DNA of 64,000 bases from Zeus faber (GCA_960531495.1 OY482851.1:10934329-10998328); one strand, 5' to 3'; positions 1-14,300 are shown, counted from the first letter of the stretch. Made by a program: numbers and translations. The notes: generated by a model not told the origin, from the letters alone.

Positions 1-567
1 CATCACTGTACAACATTGTGTGTCTTCTCTCACTCAAGCAAATATGAACTTGTGTTTCATTTAAAACAAGAAATACACAATTATGTGTGTTTGTTGGTCC
101 AGAGTTAAATTGAAGTTGATACCTATGAATGCATGAGCGACACGGAGATTAAATGCTTTTCATAATAACGTGCTTTGGGTCAAAAGTACAATCCTATGAA
201 TTCACCATAATGAATGATTTTGGCTTGTTTTATTTCACTGGAGTGCTGCGAGATGTGGTTTGCATTTGCATAAACCTCCCATGTGAATCCAAGTTTACAG
301 TGTTTGCGGTTGCCACAGGGGAAATCATTATGTGGAGATTGTATACATTACACTCAGACTGAGCACCAGTCTAAATACAGGAGATAACATCAATGGTAAT
401 GCAAATCCTGCCTCGGAGCAAAAACCAACAACAAAAAAATCACATACAGCACTAACAGTTCTCTAGATTACACACTTAACTTGTCAATCCCTCCCCCGGT
501 CGCTCTCCCACTCTCTCTACCCCCCCTCCTCCCCCACTACAGCTCTCTCCCTCTCGTTATCTCTTAC

Positions 568-665
568 TTGCTCTCGGTGAAGTCGAAGTTTTTAGCGTAG
601 GAGGCAGGCGTAGGATTGAGGAGGCTAAGTAATGTCAGGATCCACACCCTCCAGTTTGAACTCAT
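568..665 (-). CDS. Probable first coding exon (signal peptide) of an unidentified secreted or membrane protein
   Basis: On the minus strand an ATG at 665-663 sits in a near-ideal Kozak context (GCCGCCGCC before ATG). It opens a 32-codon exon that begins MSSNWRVWILTLLSLLN and continues PTPASYAKNFDF. The start has a short polar head, a hydrophobic core (WILTLLSLL) and small residues near a likely cleavage site, which is the layout of a signal peptide. The exon ends at CAA followed by GTAAGA (donor GT at 567-566), so the gene would continue leftward and out of the window. The surroundings (about 570-1100) are GC- and CpG-rich, as for a promoter-linked first exon. The frame stays open upstream of this ATG, but that part looks like 5' UTR. 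I do not recognise the family from so short a piece. It could be chance, although the Kozak, signal peptide, donor and CpG context agree. Confidence 0.55.
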
Positions 666-1140
666 GGCGGCGGCTAAGTGGCTGCCTTGCTGGGAGGATA
701 AACTCGCCGCAGTGGCGTTTGGGCTCTGTGTGAGGGGAGGTGGCGGTTGATATAGGACAGCCATCGCATCCCCATCTGGGAAGGACCGCAGGGACACGCG
801 CCGGCGGCTCATCGGGGACTCGGCTAAGCCCCTCGTCCTAGTCATCCCTCCGACCAGACCGCTGCAGTTCTCCACCCCCGGCGTGTCCCCCTCGGTAAGG
901 ATCCTGTTCTCAAACTTCCCAGCATCGCACCGCTCTTTCTCTCTCTCTCTCTCTCTTTGCTGGCATCTGGCGATGGCCCGCGTCCAATTCACACCTTGAT
1001 GCCGCCGGGCCGCCAAAGCAGAAAGAAGAGCGTCGTCCTCCCACGCCCTGAAAAATGGTTTAGCACTTCAGTCCGGGGAACAACCCGGACAGAGGCCCGG
1101 CCGATCTTTCTTCTCCTTCTTTCCCTGCTGGTTGAAAAAT
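666..1140 (-). promoter_or_regulatory. GC-rich island: probable 5' UTR and promoter of the minus-strand first exon
   Basis: This stretch is clearly richer in G+C and CpG than its neighbours and contains a CT-rich tract near 932-956. It lies directly upstream, in minus-strand sense, of the strong-Kozak ATG at 665. I infer a CpG-island promoter with 5' UTR. No TATA box or precise start site can be named. Confidence 0.4.
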
Positions 1141-2090
1141 GACCTCATCTAAGCTGGAACTGCTGTTAGTAGCAGTTCTACAGATAAGGCCATCATCCAA
1201 CTGCCTCGAGTATAATGCGAAATCTATAAGGGAAAAACACAATAATACAGAGACTCTCTCTCCATATATAGTCAATCAATAGTCAGAATCAATAGTCTCT
1301 CCCTCTCTCTGTACATAAGGTCAATATTATATACATAACGTAACACTGTACATAATATCAGATAATAAACCGTACCTGTGTATATGACAAATCGTGTTAC
1401 AATTATTTGTTTTTCAAACATAAACATACACATACAATATTCATAGGCAAACACACACATATTCACAGACTGACATACACAAAGCACAGAAAAATATGCA
1501 CACAAATACGCATTGTTTTTAATGCCCAGTCCCTTGGGATTCAGGCTGGTGGAGCCGCTGGTGGGTTTGTTGTTCCTGTAAATCATGATGTACAGTGTGT
1601 GATGGGGTGTCTCCTGGATGCTCGCAGAGCTGTGTGATTTAGAGCCGGACTTACAGCGCTGCATTATTTGTTAGGAAGTGCCGTTGCTGCCGCTGCTGTT
1701 GGAGCCCTAATGGGTGATGTCCACCTGTACGGTATCTCAACCTGGCAGATGAAAGAAGAGCAGAGCCTATTTGCAGTGGGGAACCACAGCAGACGGATCC
1801 CACCAGGAATTCCACCTGGACCGTTCCACTTAGGGCTGCACGGCTAGCTGCAGCCTATTATTTTCTCAAAGATTTCAAGTGGAAAGTACTGAAAATATTG
1901 CAAACCCCAAATGTTATTTTCTGCGTCATTGTTTGCTCGGCCCCTTTCTAAAGCCCCTTTCTGGAGCCCTTTTGAAGTGCTTTCTGTTCTTCAACATTGA
2001 ATTGATAGTAGAAGAGGTTTGCGGTGCCTCTCCGGGCTTATGAAAGAACGTGTGGTATTGCACAAGGGCAAATACAAGTGAGCCCAAAGC

Positions 2091-2129
2091 AAAATGTTCT
2101 GCTTGTTAGAATAACAAGCAGAACATTTT
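2091..2129. repeat. Perfect 18-bp inverted repeat (hairpin)
   Basis: Arms 2091-2108 and 2112-2129 are exact reverse complements separated by the 3-base loop GAA. The role is unknown. It may be the relic of a palindromic element. Confidence 0.8.
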
Positions 2130-3439
2130 ACATGTTTGCTGTGTTGCGTTTAACAGAGGTAGTTCCCACTTAGTTATTTAAGAAGGAAGTCTTATTGAAA
2201 TTTTTATGATTTTCGAGCAGTTGCCTCAAGGAACGCAATGTTTACAAAGCCTAGAAAGGTAGGTGTCACCAGAATTATAGCTGTCGATGAGTCCGGTTGT
2301 AGCTTTGGATAAAATCATTTAAACAGCTAGAGTAGCAGTTTGAACTGTAGAGCCCTAAGACGATTCAGCAGACAGAATCAGAATCTTTTTAGGGGTCTGC
2401 AGGCCAAGCTGTCTTGAGATTTATCAGAATTGATGTGCAATTGGTCATAACACCGACACCTAGTCTAAAACAAGAAGCATTTGAAACTACCGCAGGATTG
2501 ATCATAATGGAAACAATGCGGCGGGCCATCGCAAAAAACAACCAAACAAAAATTTGCATTACGGAATAGTATTCATGGTAAATGTTTTCGTTTTTTTTGT
2601 TGTTGTTGCGGTGGAGATTGAATTCAAATTTAAGTAAACAACAGATTATGTAGAGTCAATACTCATAGCTCTGAATCAATCGGCCATCAGTAGTTTCTCT
2701 TCTGCTGGAGTCACAGTGGGTACTGGGAAAGTAATGAACATTGAAACTTGTTTTGTCTAGCGCTTACCACAAATGTAATTAGGAAGAACGTTCCTATCCT
2801 TTATTCATTCATTGTGTCTGCTGTCTTTCCGTTCTCATCTACTACGGCCACGCTATCCAATAAATCGTTATAATGAACAATTTGTCTGTCAAAGTGAGGA
2901 TTTCTTCATGTTAGAGATGCATGCATCTTCACCATGGCCCCATCAGTCTCACAATCGATTAAATACATGTCTACATGTCCATATTAATATATTGATTTAT
3001 TTTTTGTAAGGCTGAAAAAGGCTGAATAAACCTCACCGCACACAAGGGGATTCATGATTCTAAAAGTATTACTTTATTTCAAAGATATTTAGACCGTTCT
3101 CAAATGTACCAGTTATATTATGTTTCCATCAAGGCTGACAATAGTCCTATGGGATTTTAAAACCATGAAAACGATTATGAAAGTCGAGGTACCACTGTAT
3201 GATCATAAAGTAGAAGAAAAAAAACCCCATCTGTAGACATGTGCTGATTTAATGCTGCCCACTGATTATAACCATAAGATAACCAGTCATGAAACAGTCT
3301 TGTGACACGGACCAGATTTGGAGAACAAGCTCACATTCAGAAACAGTCACATGGCTTCCTTTTGACCATAACAATTTGTGGCCCTAGTAGCTATGCAATA
3401 CCTTGTGTGTCTATACAAGTGATCTCCGGGTGCGTTGCA

Positions 3440-3515
3440 AAGACATTTCACTGCATATATGTATGAATGAATGTATGTATATGTATGTGACAAATAAAGC
3501 TCTTGAATCTTGCAG
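3440..3515 (+). repeat. Short dispersed repeat, copy 1
   Basis: It contains the words ACATTTCACTGCATA and TGTGACAAATAAAG followed by CTTGAATCTTG, with a simple ATGT-rich stretch between them. The same words occur in reverse orientation at 5637-5715, so this is a dispersed family. The AATAAA-like 3' end resembles the tail of a retroposon, but I cannot name it. Confidence 0.5.
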
Positions 3516-3617
3516 GAGAGACATTATATGAGGTCAATACATAAGTGTTGCATATGGAGAGAAATGGAACAATCCGACAGATTGTTCATCAATCCTCCCG
3601 TTAAAGAGTGGTGATCA

Positions 3618-3695
3618 CCATCTAGCCATCTATCAATCCATCTATCCATCTATCTATCCATCTATCCATCTATCCATCTATCCATCTATCTATCC
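3618..3695. repeat. (ATCC/ATCT)n tetranucleotide microsatellite
   Basis: A run of alternating CATC and TATC units with occasional interruptions. Confidence 0.9.
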
Positions 3696-4057
3696 GGGAG
3701 CAAGAGCGTGAGACTTGGGCACACACCACTCTAGCCACAACCGTGACACATGCAAACATGCACAACTGTGTGCATGCACACACACAGGTGCACACACACA
3801 CACACAGACACACAGGCACACGCACACGCACACTGTAGGTGTTGCATGTGCGAGATTAACTTGACATGTATCATAACAAAGCCCTGTGGAGAGTGACAGT
3901 TGATGCCCTAGTTACGTATTCCATGTTGGGAAGATTCCTCATCCAAGACAGAATCTACAGAAAGCAGCTTGTTACTGAAGTGTGCAGGCATGTACAAACT
4001 GCACACACAAAAAATGTACGCACACTCACACACAAATTCATACAGATATACAGTAGT

Positions 4058-4059
<2 letters not shown>

Positions 4060-4136
<77 letters not shown>
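4060..4136. repeat. (CA)n microsatellite
   Basis: About 38 uninterrupted CA dinucleotides. A shorter, imperfect CA-rich stretch lies upstream at 3776-3835. ORFs called across it are repeat translations. Confidence 0.98.
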
Positions 4137-4138
<2 letters not shown>

Positions 4139-5065
4139 CAAATTACACAAAAGCACACAGGTTTTGTCTGTGCTGCATAATAATTATTTCTGACGGGAGA
4201 GAAGAAGATTCATTCAGCGTCAACCGAAGAGGATTCACATCCTTTAGCACTATTTTACTTACCAGCAACACTTTCACACCATTTTAATTGGTCTCCAAGA
4301 AAACCATTGCCAATTGAATCTGCTTCCCTCATAAACATTTCCATCTAAGCATGCAGCCGTGCTGGCAGCAAAGGGTTTTCACAGATTTTGAATATTTTAA
4401 GACTACTACTGTTTCCTTTGGGACACACCAGCACACAGGGTGCAGCCCATTGCCCTGTAAATGATGATTTGTAAGGGTGTGTGTGTGAGGGTGGTGGAAT
4501 TTGGTGGCGATGTGGAGTTCACTTTTGCCAGTAGAATGATCTAATTCAATTGACCTATTTTGTCTTGAACGACAGCATACCTTTTTTAAATCCCGCTCCG
4601 CTATAATATTTGACTGTCGATCGAGCTCTAAACTAAGAGTTCTACATCTTCAACAAATAGTTCCACATCCCCATTGTTTTTGTCAGCACCTACGCTGTAT
4701 CATGATGAAAAGTCATCCTCTTCTTGTGCTGCCTTTCCATCCCGTCGTCAGAATGAAGTTGTTATTACTAAAATTACAAAAACCTTTCCAGGGATGAGTT
4801 TGGCTGCGAGTGAAGGTCGAGGTGTCTTTGTCAGCGTATCAGATTGTGGTGGAGGCTCGTAATGGCAAAACAGTGTAGTGTAGTGCTAAGCTAGCTGCCG
4901 TGCAGACGGACTCACCCAACACACCCATCTGGGTCTCGCCCGATCCCAGCGTCAGCCTCCGTTATGAGTCCCAGTCTGCATGAAAGCCATGAATAAGTTA
5001 GCATTTCTGTGCAATAGCTCAGTAACCAGGATGGACAGTTAGTGCTCTTTACGATAACATGTGAA

Positions 5066-5214
<149 letters not shown>

Positions 5215-5636
5215 GTGTGTTTATGGGTGTGTATTTTCAGTGGTTTGTGTTTATGTGTCTGACATGTGGAACTGTGGAGTTCCTCACCCATGGACATTGG
5301 GCTGGAGATGAAGGAAAGGAACGTCAGAGATTGCTGACGTCAGTTACAAACGAACAACCTCCGTCATTACTTATGAGATTAACGTTAGACTAGCCTTAGT
5401 TCTTAAGATGTAGAATTGTTTGTGCTGTGTACTGCAGATTCACTTCCTTGGGTTGATGGGTGAATGATTTACTGGTTATAGCTGTTCTCCAGTTCTAAAA
5501 TGGTTTTTTAAGTAATTTTCATACATATATCCCTCTTTAAAAGAACCAAACTCAGTCTACACAAGAAAGAGAACTCAGTTATCTTTGCACTCACATTGCC
5601 CCCGGCCTTGAAATAGCACTCAGATCAAATTCTGGT

Positions 5637-5715
5637 TCAAGTTCAAGAGATTATTTGTCACATACATATACTGTATATATGGTTATGCATTTATGCAGTG
5701 AAATGTCATGACACC
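5637..5715 (-). repeat. Short dispersed repeat, copy 2 (inverted relative to 3440-3515)
   Basis: The words CAAGAGATTATTTGTCACA and CAGTGAAATGTCA are the reverse complement, with changes, of the 3440-3515 copy. Confidence 0.5.
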
Positions 5716-8700
5716 CGGTGATTATGCACAATAACCTCTATAAGCTCTAAAAATACAAAAAATACTAAAATGTGTGTAATCGACGCATTAAGTAGTCTCA
5801 ATCCACTTTCCATTAACACTTGAACCTTTTGGACTGAAGGCCACTGCTTTGATTTGTTGGTAATATTTTCTCGAGCAAGATGGATTGTCTTCATGTTTAT
5901 TTTGTGTTTTATGTGATTATTGAGCTTTGATATGGTCCTCATTCCATATTTCAAGTGCAGCTGTGGTTTCCATCCACAGAAACCCTTATCCAGCCATGTT
6001 TTGGTTGATATTCTGAATGGTACTGTAACTTCAGGAATGAATGATAAGCTTTGAGAGTCAAAAGCGTCATGGAAAAAGAGATTATAATGACCACCATACC
6101 AGGAGCACTTTGTGTCGATGAAACATCAATCAGAGCATCAAACAGCAGATCACCTCCCAAGATGGTCTCAGTTTGGTCTGCCTTTTTGGGCCCCAGGTAA
6201 GGTGGTCTGGGGACCCTGGGCAGTGGCCTGCTTCAACTGACTGACTGAGTTAATCCAGCCCCTGTTTTACTTGAGTCCATGACTAGACCTGGAAAGCTCC
6301 ATAATACTTAGTTTCTATATTCTGCCTACTTCAACAGTCCCTTCTCTAATCCTTCCTCATCTCAGCCGATGCAAATCCAAATCTGGTCCCAATAAAAGCA
6401 TGTAATATAATGACAATGAACGGTCCCTTTTGAATAAGTCAGCCAGTGTCTACTAACACACCCATAGTGCTCATCTATTTTTCAGCCCACCGCATCTCGT
6501 GTCATCCTCCCTCCATCTTTCTCCCTCTCTCCCCGTTTCACTCACTCTCCATCTTTGCGTAGGAAAGGACAGCGTTTTAAGTCCGTTCAGCTGCAGACTA
6601 CTACATATTTTATCATGTGTGTTGTTTCGTGATTCATTCATTATTTCTTTGTAGTCTGAATGGCTTGTTTTTAAATCAGTCATCTCAGCCCAGAAGTTGC
6701 CCATGTCCACTCAGAAAGCCGTTGGAGAGGTTTTTGTCTTAAAATATGTGAAAGAAGAATTTGATCCCTGCAATAAAATTCTTCCATTTGTTCTCTGACC
6801 TTGAAGCATTACAGCATTTGTGACTCCCGCTGCTCCATATTACTCTTGACTTAATGGATTACCCCAGAGGAGCCTCACTCAAGTTGCTTGTCATCTTCCC
6901 CTGCATTATGTCTTGATTGTTGGGCTTCATTGTCATTCTGTGTCATTAAGTGCAACTGTGAAAGCCATTTCATGTTCTAGTTATAAGGTATTGTAGTGTA
7001 TTTTGTATGGTGTCACTGGTGAATTGATGCCATGATGATCAACGTTCTTTGTGTTCCATGGCAGACAGACCTTGGCTTTGAGCAGCTAAATGATTGATGG
7101 GTGAGATGAAAGTGAATGTAGGTCACTGTGGGTGAGGGTCCACTAGCGTAGCATAAATCACACTGTGGTATTAACCAGATATCATGGAGGATAATGGACC
7201 AACCAGCCCCATTACAGGTATATCCAGCAGTCGTAACTCAACAATTTGTCTCCCTAGTTACTTAATACTGGCATTGGCATTTCACAGGTTGGATCTTCGG
7301 AGATAATTTCTTGTTGAAGGAAAAGTGGTTTGAGTTTTAAATAGAATATGATAAATGATTTCCAGGTCGATGAAATGGAAGCTTTTCCATATGTTTATAT
7401 ACATAAGTTGATATCTAAAAGGTTTTATCATCAAAAATATCTGTCCAACTTTTCACCCTTTGAGGAAGCTGAATGTTGACATTACTATTGTCTACACCTG
7501 GAGCTAGTTTCTTAAGCTATTTAGGAGAGAAAACAGATTGCCATAAGGTGTCTTTCATCCCCAGTTGCTCAGATTTCATATCAGATGTGTGTTGTTTGAA
7601 AGAGATCTGTTCCAGACGTCTGCGCTCTGATCTCCATTTAAATCATGCAAAAATATGCCCATTCCACTCATTAAATCGGCTCACTCTGCATTTTCACAGC
7701 CAAGAAGACGCAGCCAGACAAAGAATAAATGTCAAGGAAACTGACGAGAGATAGACCTTAGTGCAAACAATGTCAATGCACATCCAGGCACCTGTAACGC
7801 AATGATGCTTAAAGCGCTAGGAGCAAACATTAGTCTAGTAATTAGGGTCTAGATGATCCATTTAAAAGTCCCGCGTGACTTTTAAGAGGGAGATTTTTAT
7901 TATAGAACATTAAACCAGAGTCTATTTAAAGAGATTTGATTTCCCTACATTGATGCAACTGTTATTGTTTGTGACACCAGCTTAAACAATTCACTTTAGA
8001 TCAGAGGACACAAATGAAGACATCAAATTATCATAACCATTGCCGACTTACATCAACAGCTATACATTTTAGTACAATGTTGTGTATTATCAAATATTCA
8101 TGATGACATAACATCTATATTGCATTGCTGCTTGGCCCAGATTCCAGCTGTTTTTGACACACATTAGGCAGCTTGGGATCTCAGACACAGAACACGAGGA
8201 GTCGTCTTCTCCTCTTGTAACAACTCTATCCACAAGAGATATGTTTTGTCCAAAGCGCTGTCTAGTTTGCTTAATTTCAGAATCTGTGTGAACAGCGCTG
8301 TCTATACTGTTTAGGATCTGAGTTGTAATCTAGAAATCAGTGGCAGACTCAACAAAAAGTCTGAGAAAGAAACAATAGGCCCCTGAGCTCTTGCCTGTAT
8401 CTGCAAGGAGCCTTAGTGAAGGAGCCCCCAAAAAAAGGACAAAAAGGGGATAAGGGAGGAAAAGAGAATCGGGTAACAGATGGACTAAAAAAAGGACAGA
8501 AAAACAGAAGAACGGAGAGTCAGAAACAGAGAGAAAACAGAGGGTGAGGGTCACGACTAGAAAAAGCGATGGGGTGAAGAGTGAAGGAGTGAAGGGAAAG
8601 TTCTGTTGTCAGCACGGAGAGGACGGCAGGTGATGGAAGGATAATGACAGTGGGAGGAGCCCGCTCGACCTCCATTGACCTCCTTCAGGCTGCGGCTGCT

Positions 8701-11329
8701 GGGAAGCGTTGAAGGAAATGGGTGCAGCAGCAGACCTAATGTGATGGGATATCCTGCTGCCTGCCTGCTAACCTCTCTTCCTTATCGCCTGATTGCTGTT
8801 CTTCTGTTCCCCAGTCAGCTCCAGGACGGGGCAGTGCATGAGACAAACATAAACACACACAGACGAACACCTCATGCAACCCGGTGACGTTGGTGCACAC
8901 GCACAGATGGGTAGGTGTAAAAAAAAAAAAAAGAAAAAAACCTTGCTAGCGGTCACTCATGCTGGCACAGACCTTAATGCTGCAGATGTAGTCACATGCG
9001 GATCTCCAGGTGACTCAACAACTTCCACAGCCAATGACGCTTTCACTCAGGACATTGTATTTTGCAGAAAGCAAGGACAGTGCTGGTGAATCAGAAACAC
9101 AGAGTTTGCCAGAGACAACAGTAACAGAACTAACATTATCACAGTGCACTGGATGTAAGAAAAGTACACTATGCCACTCACTCGGTGCAGTTTCATACAT
9201 TACTGCCAAAAGGAAAGCTTAACGTTTGATTGAGTGTGCAAACAATATAGATAAACACCTTGCAATGAGATCATTCACCATTTTGTGATTACTGGGCCTT
9301 TTCTTCAAAAGAGTGGTTTCATTTGTCATTATGCATTATTATGGTTTAGTTCTTTTGTCCCTGTCTGTCAGACACAGTTCAGCACTTTGTGGGTATATTC
9401 TCCTGTGGAAAAGCTGCATTGCCCTCCAACCCACCCCCTTTAAACTTCAAAGCACAGCCACATTGGAACTTCAAGCCCATTTTGGCATTGCCCTCCCACC
9501 TCTAGATCCAGTAATTATAGCTTATACAAGACATCAACATTATTACTCGTCAAGCCATACTATAATAACAGTACGAAGCACTTCAAAGACGCATCTCACA
9601 TTTCAAGGGGGGAAATTCATGGTTATGCATTAGGAGGAATGATCCGACTTTGCACAGCAATTGAAATTACAGTTCATGTTATCTAGTAAGTCCAAATATG
9701 AAGATCTAAGTCAGGGTGAGTTGAAATTGAGTTAAATGTAAAGTTGAGTAGGGAGTACAGTTAGGCTGTTAATTGGTGAATTGACTGAAAGAGGAAACAT
9801 GTAGAGCTTTTAACTTTGTGGAAATTAGAGGACTCCATTTACCACCAGCCAACAGCAGCAGCCAGATTTCAGTGTAGCTGGTGAGCCGGATCCTCATGGC
9901 TGCACTTGGAAAACTCTTAAACGCTTGTATTTTTTCATGTCTCAATGCTGCTCTCTAGTGTCTAATTTCTTCACCAGGGGTTTCTTCAACTTCAAGGATA
10001 TTAAGCGATAAATATTTGCTTACAATGAATGCTCTTGAAATATCTTGTTTACTATGGATAATATTCAACTGTTTTTTTTTTTTCAGACGTTAGACATGTG
10101 CATTTTTAGATTTTTTTGTGAAACGTTCAAGTTGTAATGAATGACTGAAACTCACAGGCGGAAAGTCACCTTCAGCAAAAAATGTGCTCTTGCTTGATGT
10201 ACCAATACAACAACATACTTTCCAAAAAGACTGTGGCCAGCGGTGGCGTTGCAGAGGAAGCTCCTCAAATGATGTCAGCCCCCATCTGTACTGTACAGTA
10301 ACAAAGACAAACAAACGAGAAAATGGCTCTCTGTGTATATATGAAAAACAGACTTCTTTTATTGTATATTCTCATTCAAGACAAGAATAAACACCAAAAA
10401 AACAGGAAACATAAAGCACACGTGATCCTCCTCTGAGGACACAGTAATTAATACTGTTTGTGAGGAGGAGACCCAGTTTTCTGTTTGTGAAATACTGGAG
10501 GAGGCCAATTGCTTCCACTACCGCCTACAAATAAAAACCCTTTTGATCAAGAAATCTGTAGCCAAAAAAGCAACCTCAACACTCTGACTTTGCCTCATTA
10601 TTTGGCATCAGACTTTCACTAAAATGTACAATGTTCAGGGTCTTAAATTGGTATACCTTTCATGGAATTGACAGGATAAACTGGGCCCCATACTGTAATT
10701 CCACTCTTTACTCTGCTTATGATTGGTGCAACTCCTTCTTTGGTTTGAGTAAAATGGAGTAGTGAAGATTACGATCATTTTTTGGGTTTTTGTTTTTTTT
10801 TCCAGAGGTTTGTGCCAGAATCCGTTTCTATTACATTCTATTGGAACTTTCATGTGTTACCAAAATGTACAAACAAACATTATTGCCTTGCACATCATGC
10901 TTAGGATTACAGTTGTATATGTATGTATCTATCTTAATATCTAAGTATCCAAGCAACTCGCACACGGAAAACAAAGAGATGTAACATGCGGAATTGAACC
11001 CGGTGTTTACAGTACAATCAACCGGCACGCAACATTGCATGTGGAGTGTGCGCACTGACATGCCGACAAATATACAGATGTGTATATATATTAAAGCGTT
11101 TGTATATACATATGTACAGGATTTATTTTAAAGTGCCTAGATACAGTACTTATGCATTTATATGTCACTATTGGAAAGCAATGTAATTGTCACACCTACC
11201 CAGCCTGCATGGTGACCCATGTGCTCCGTGTGAGTGTGGTTTTCTTTTATTTTCAGTTTTCGTGCGAATGTGAGTGTTTGGTGGTTATTGTCCGTCTGTC
11301 CTTCATTTCCCGCTATTTCTATCCTCCAC

Positions 11330-14300
11330 TCAGGTCCTGGTTCGACAACCTGATGATCATCAGCAATCTACACGTCAGCTCACTCCACTCAGAGAACAGC
11401 AGCTGCAGCAATTAGTAACCCTGCATAGAAGCTCTGCCATTCCCTTCCTGTGTCTTTGACTACTGACCACGCTTCTAGCCTCCCTGTTTCTGATCCCGTG
11501 TTTCCTGTCCAGGCTCTTCTAGTCCGTCCTGCTCCCGTTTGTCAGCCAGCAACTCCCTCCACCAGCCTGTCTGCCTGCTCATTTCCATTAGCAGTGTGCT
11601 CACTGCACAAGGAGTCGCTATTGGATGGCATGAGCAGCAGCTGACCAACATTGCCGAGGGACTCCAGGAGATGGCAGCACACCAAGACCGTATTTTCAGT
11701 AACCTGATGGAGGAGTTTCAGACCCTGTCTGTCAGCACCCAGCCATCTCAAGCCTAAACCTCGGTTTAAGCTACTACATCGGTCGCAGCTGTCTCTCCAC
11801 CCATGACTTCACCGGAAGATCTGTCCACCCATTGCCAGAGAGCCATGTCTACCTTCGCATGAGCATTACGCAGGTGATCCAGGAACCTGTCCCTCTTTCC
11901 TCTCCCAGTGCTCCCTGGTGTTTGAGTTGTAGCCTTCCTTTTTCTCTTCTGACTGTCTAAGCTTCCCCTACATCATCACACTCCTGGCCCGGAGACACCT
12001 GCGTTGGGAGAGTCAACTTTCAGTCTGTTCCAGTCTCCACCTGTTACCCACCGAGATGAGGAGGTTGTTCGATCATCTGGTATCTGGAAGAGGCTGCGGG
12101 GAAACTCCATCTCCGGCAGGATCAGCAAAGTGTGGTAGACATTGAGTTCAGTATACTAGCCGTGGTGAGCGTGTGGAACTCTAATGCCCTGTTTGACGCC
12201 TTCCACCATGGACTGTCAGACTCCATTAAGGATGAGTCTGATTCTTGGGTGCTGCCTCTTGACTTGGACTCCTTCATTGCTTTAGCCATCTGCATTGACG
12301 ATCGGTTACACAAGCGTAGGAGGGAGAGGAGACAAACATTCCCGTAGGCCACATTCATTCCTACTCAGTCTGTTTAGCAGCCCAGCACCCCTGGCTCTCC
12401 TCCCTTGTGCGTTCCTGCACTCCCTGTCCTGGCTCCCCAAACCCGTACCAAGCTGCATGCCACACTTTCCTGGAAAGGTCATTCTTTAATAGCCTTATTG
12501 ATTCTGGGGCAGAGGAAAGTTTTCAGACTGTGCTTTAGTTGAGCAGCTGGGCCTGGGCACCATTCCGTTGGAGAAGCCTTTGGCCAAAGGTCGGCTCTTG
12601 GCCCATGTCGATGTGAGGACTATCCCTGTCCATCTGCTCCTGTCAGGCAACCACCAGGGAGTATGTTTTCATGTTAATTCACCTTACATGGCTATTGTTC
12701 TTGGTCACCCATGGCTTGAGACCCACAACCCACACATTGACTGGACCAAGGGAACCATCACTAGCTGGAGTTCTTTTTGCCATGCCAATTGCCTACAGTG
12801 TGCTTTGCCCACTTCTGTTCCCAGCCCTGAAGCCCCGAATGTGTCTTTGGTTCCGCGTGAGAACCATGACCTGCAGGAGGTTTGCAGTGAGCAGCAAGCG
12901 CTGTCCCTGCCTCCACATAGGCCATATGACTGTGCCATTGCTTCCCGTGGCACCTCTGCCTAGCGGTCAGCTCTACAACATCTCCAGGCCTGAGCAGAAG
13001 GCGATGGAGAGATGGATCAAGGAGTTGCTGGCTGCAGGGCGCATCCGCCCCACGGCCTCTCCCCTTAGAGCTGGATTCTTCTTTGTGGCAAAGAAGGACA
13101 AGACTCTCCATCCCTGCATCGACTTCCGGGGATTGAACAAAAATCCACTCCCACTCTAAAACTCTGCTTTTGACTCTCTCCAGGGGGCCTCCATCTTCAC
13201 AAAGTTAGACTTCCATAATGCCTATCACCTGGTCTGGATTTGTAAGGGAGACGAGTAGAAGATAGCATTCAACACTCCTCTCAGCCACTGGTATCACTTG
13301 CCTTCCAGCTGTCTTCCAGGCCCTAATGAATGATTTCCTGTGGGAGATGCTGAATCTGTTTGTCTCTTTGTCTACCTTGACGACATCCTAATTTACTCCA
13401 AGTCCCAGTCTGATCATGTCCGGCATGTCCTCCAACACGATCTGGAAAATCAGCTTTTTATCAAAGCTGAAAAGTTTGATTTCCATGCCCTGTCTGTCAT
13501 TGCCGAGGGCCAGGTAAAGATGGACCCAGCTAAGGTGAGGGCGGTATTGGAGTGGTAGTATCCAGACAGTCACAAGCAGCGATAAAGGTTCCTGGGGTTT
13601 GCTAACATTTATCTGAGATTCATCCACAACTACAGCCGTGTTGCGGCTCCTTTAACTGCTCTGACTTCAACCTCCAGGCAGTTTCAGTGGACCCCAGAGG
13701 CTGAAGCTGCTTTCACCAACCTCAAGAACCGCTTCAGCTCAGCCCCATGCTCATTCAGCCCGACAAAGCAGTTTGTGGTGGAAGTGGACGCCTCTGATGT
13801 GGGAGTTGGGGCCATCCTCTCACAGCACTCTGTAGAGGATGGCAAGCTTCACCCCTGTACCATCCTTTCCATCATGTCTCCCCCCCGCCAGCAACAAACT
13901 ATGATGTTGGCAATCGTGAGATTCTGGCAGTTAAGCTAGCCCTGGAAGAATGGCTATATTGGTTGGAGGGGTCCGAACAACGGTTCCTGGTCTGGACCGA
14001 CCATAAGAACCTGGCTAACATCCAAATGACCAGATGACTCAACTCAACTCGCAGAGTCTACTCAACAGCAGACTCTGCGAATGCTATGGTGTTTGCAATG
14101 GGCACATTCCTCCAGACTTACCTGTCACCCTGGCATCTCCCACACATTGAAATTTCTCCGTAGACAGGTCTGTTGGTCATCTATGGTGGAGGACACAAAG
14201 TCTTTTGTTTCTGTCCAAACAAGACTTGCACCAACCCCAGCACAGGTCTCCTCCATCTGCTGCCAGTCCCTCGGCATCCCTGGTCAAAGCTGGGATTGAA

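Noticed and set aside
564-1016. 150-codon minus-strand ORF starting at 1016
   Set aside because: Its upstream part is low-complexity Arg/Glu from a CT-rich tract. The strong Kozak ATG at 665 is the better start, so only 568-665 was kept.
3866-4193. ORFs on both strands over the (CA)n array
   Set aside because: They are translations of a dinucleotide repeat (His-Thr or Cys-Val runs) with no other support. The same applies to ORFs at 5049-5393, 22212-22532 and 44468-44796.
5951-6160. Minus-strand 69-codon ORF with a hydrophobic stretch
   Set aside because: Short, with no conserved motif and no convincing Kozak or splice sites.
12132-12347. 71-codon plus-strand ORF as a host gene
   Set aside because: It lies between the gag-like and protease pieces of the gypsy remnant in the expected order, so it belongs to the element.
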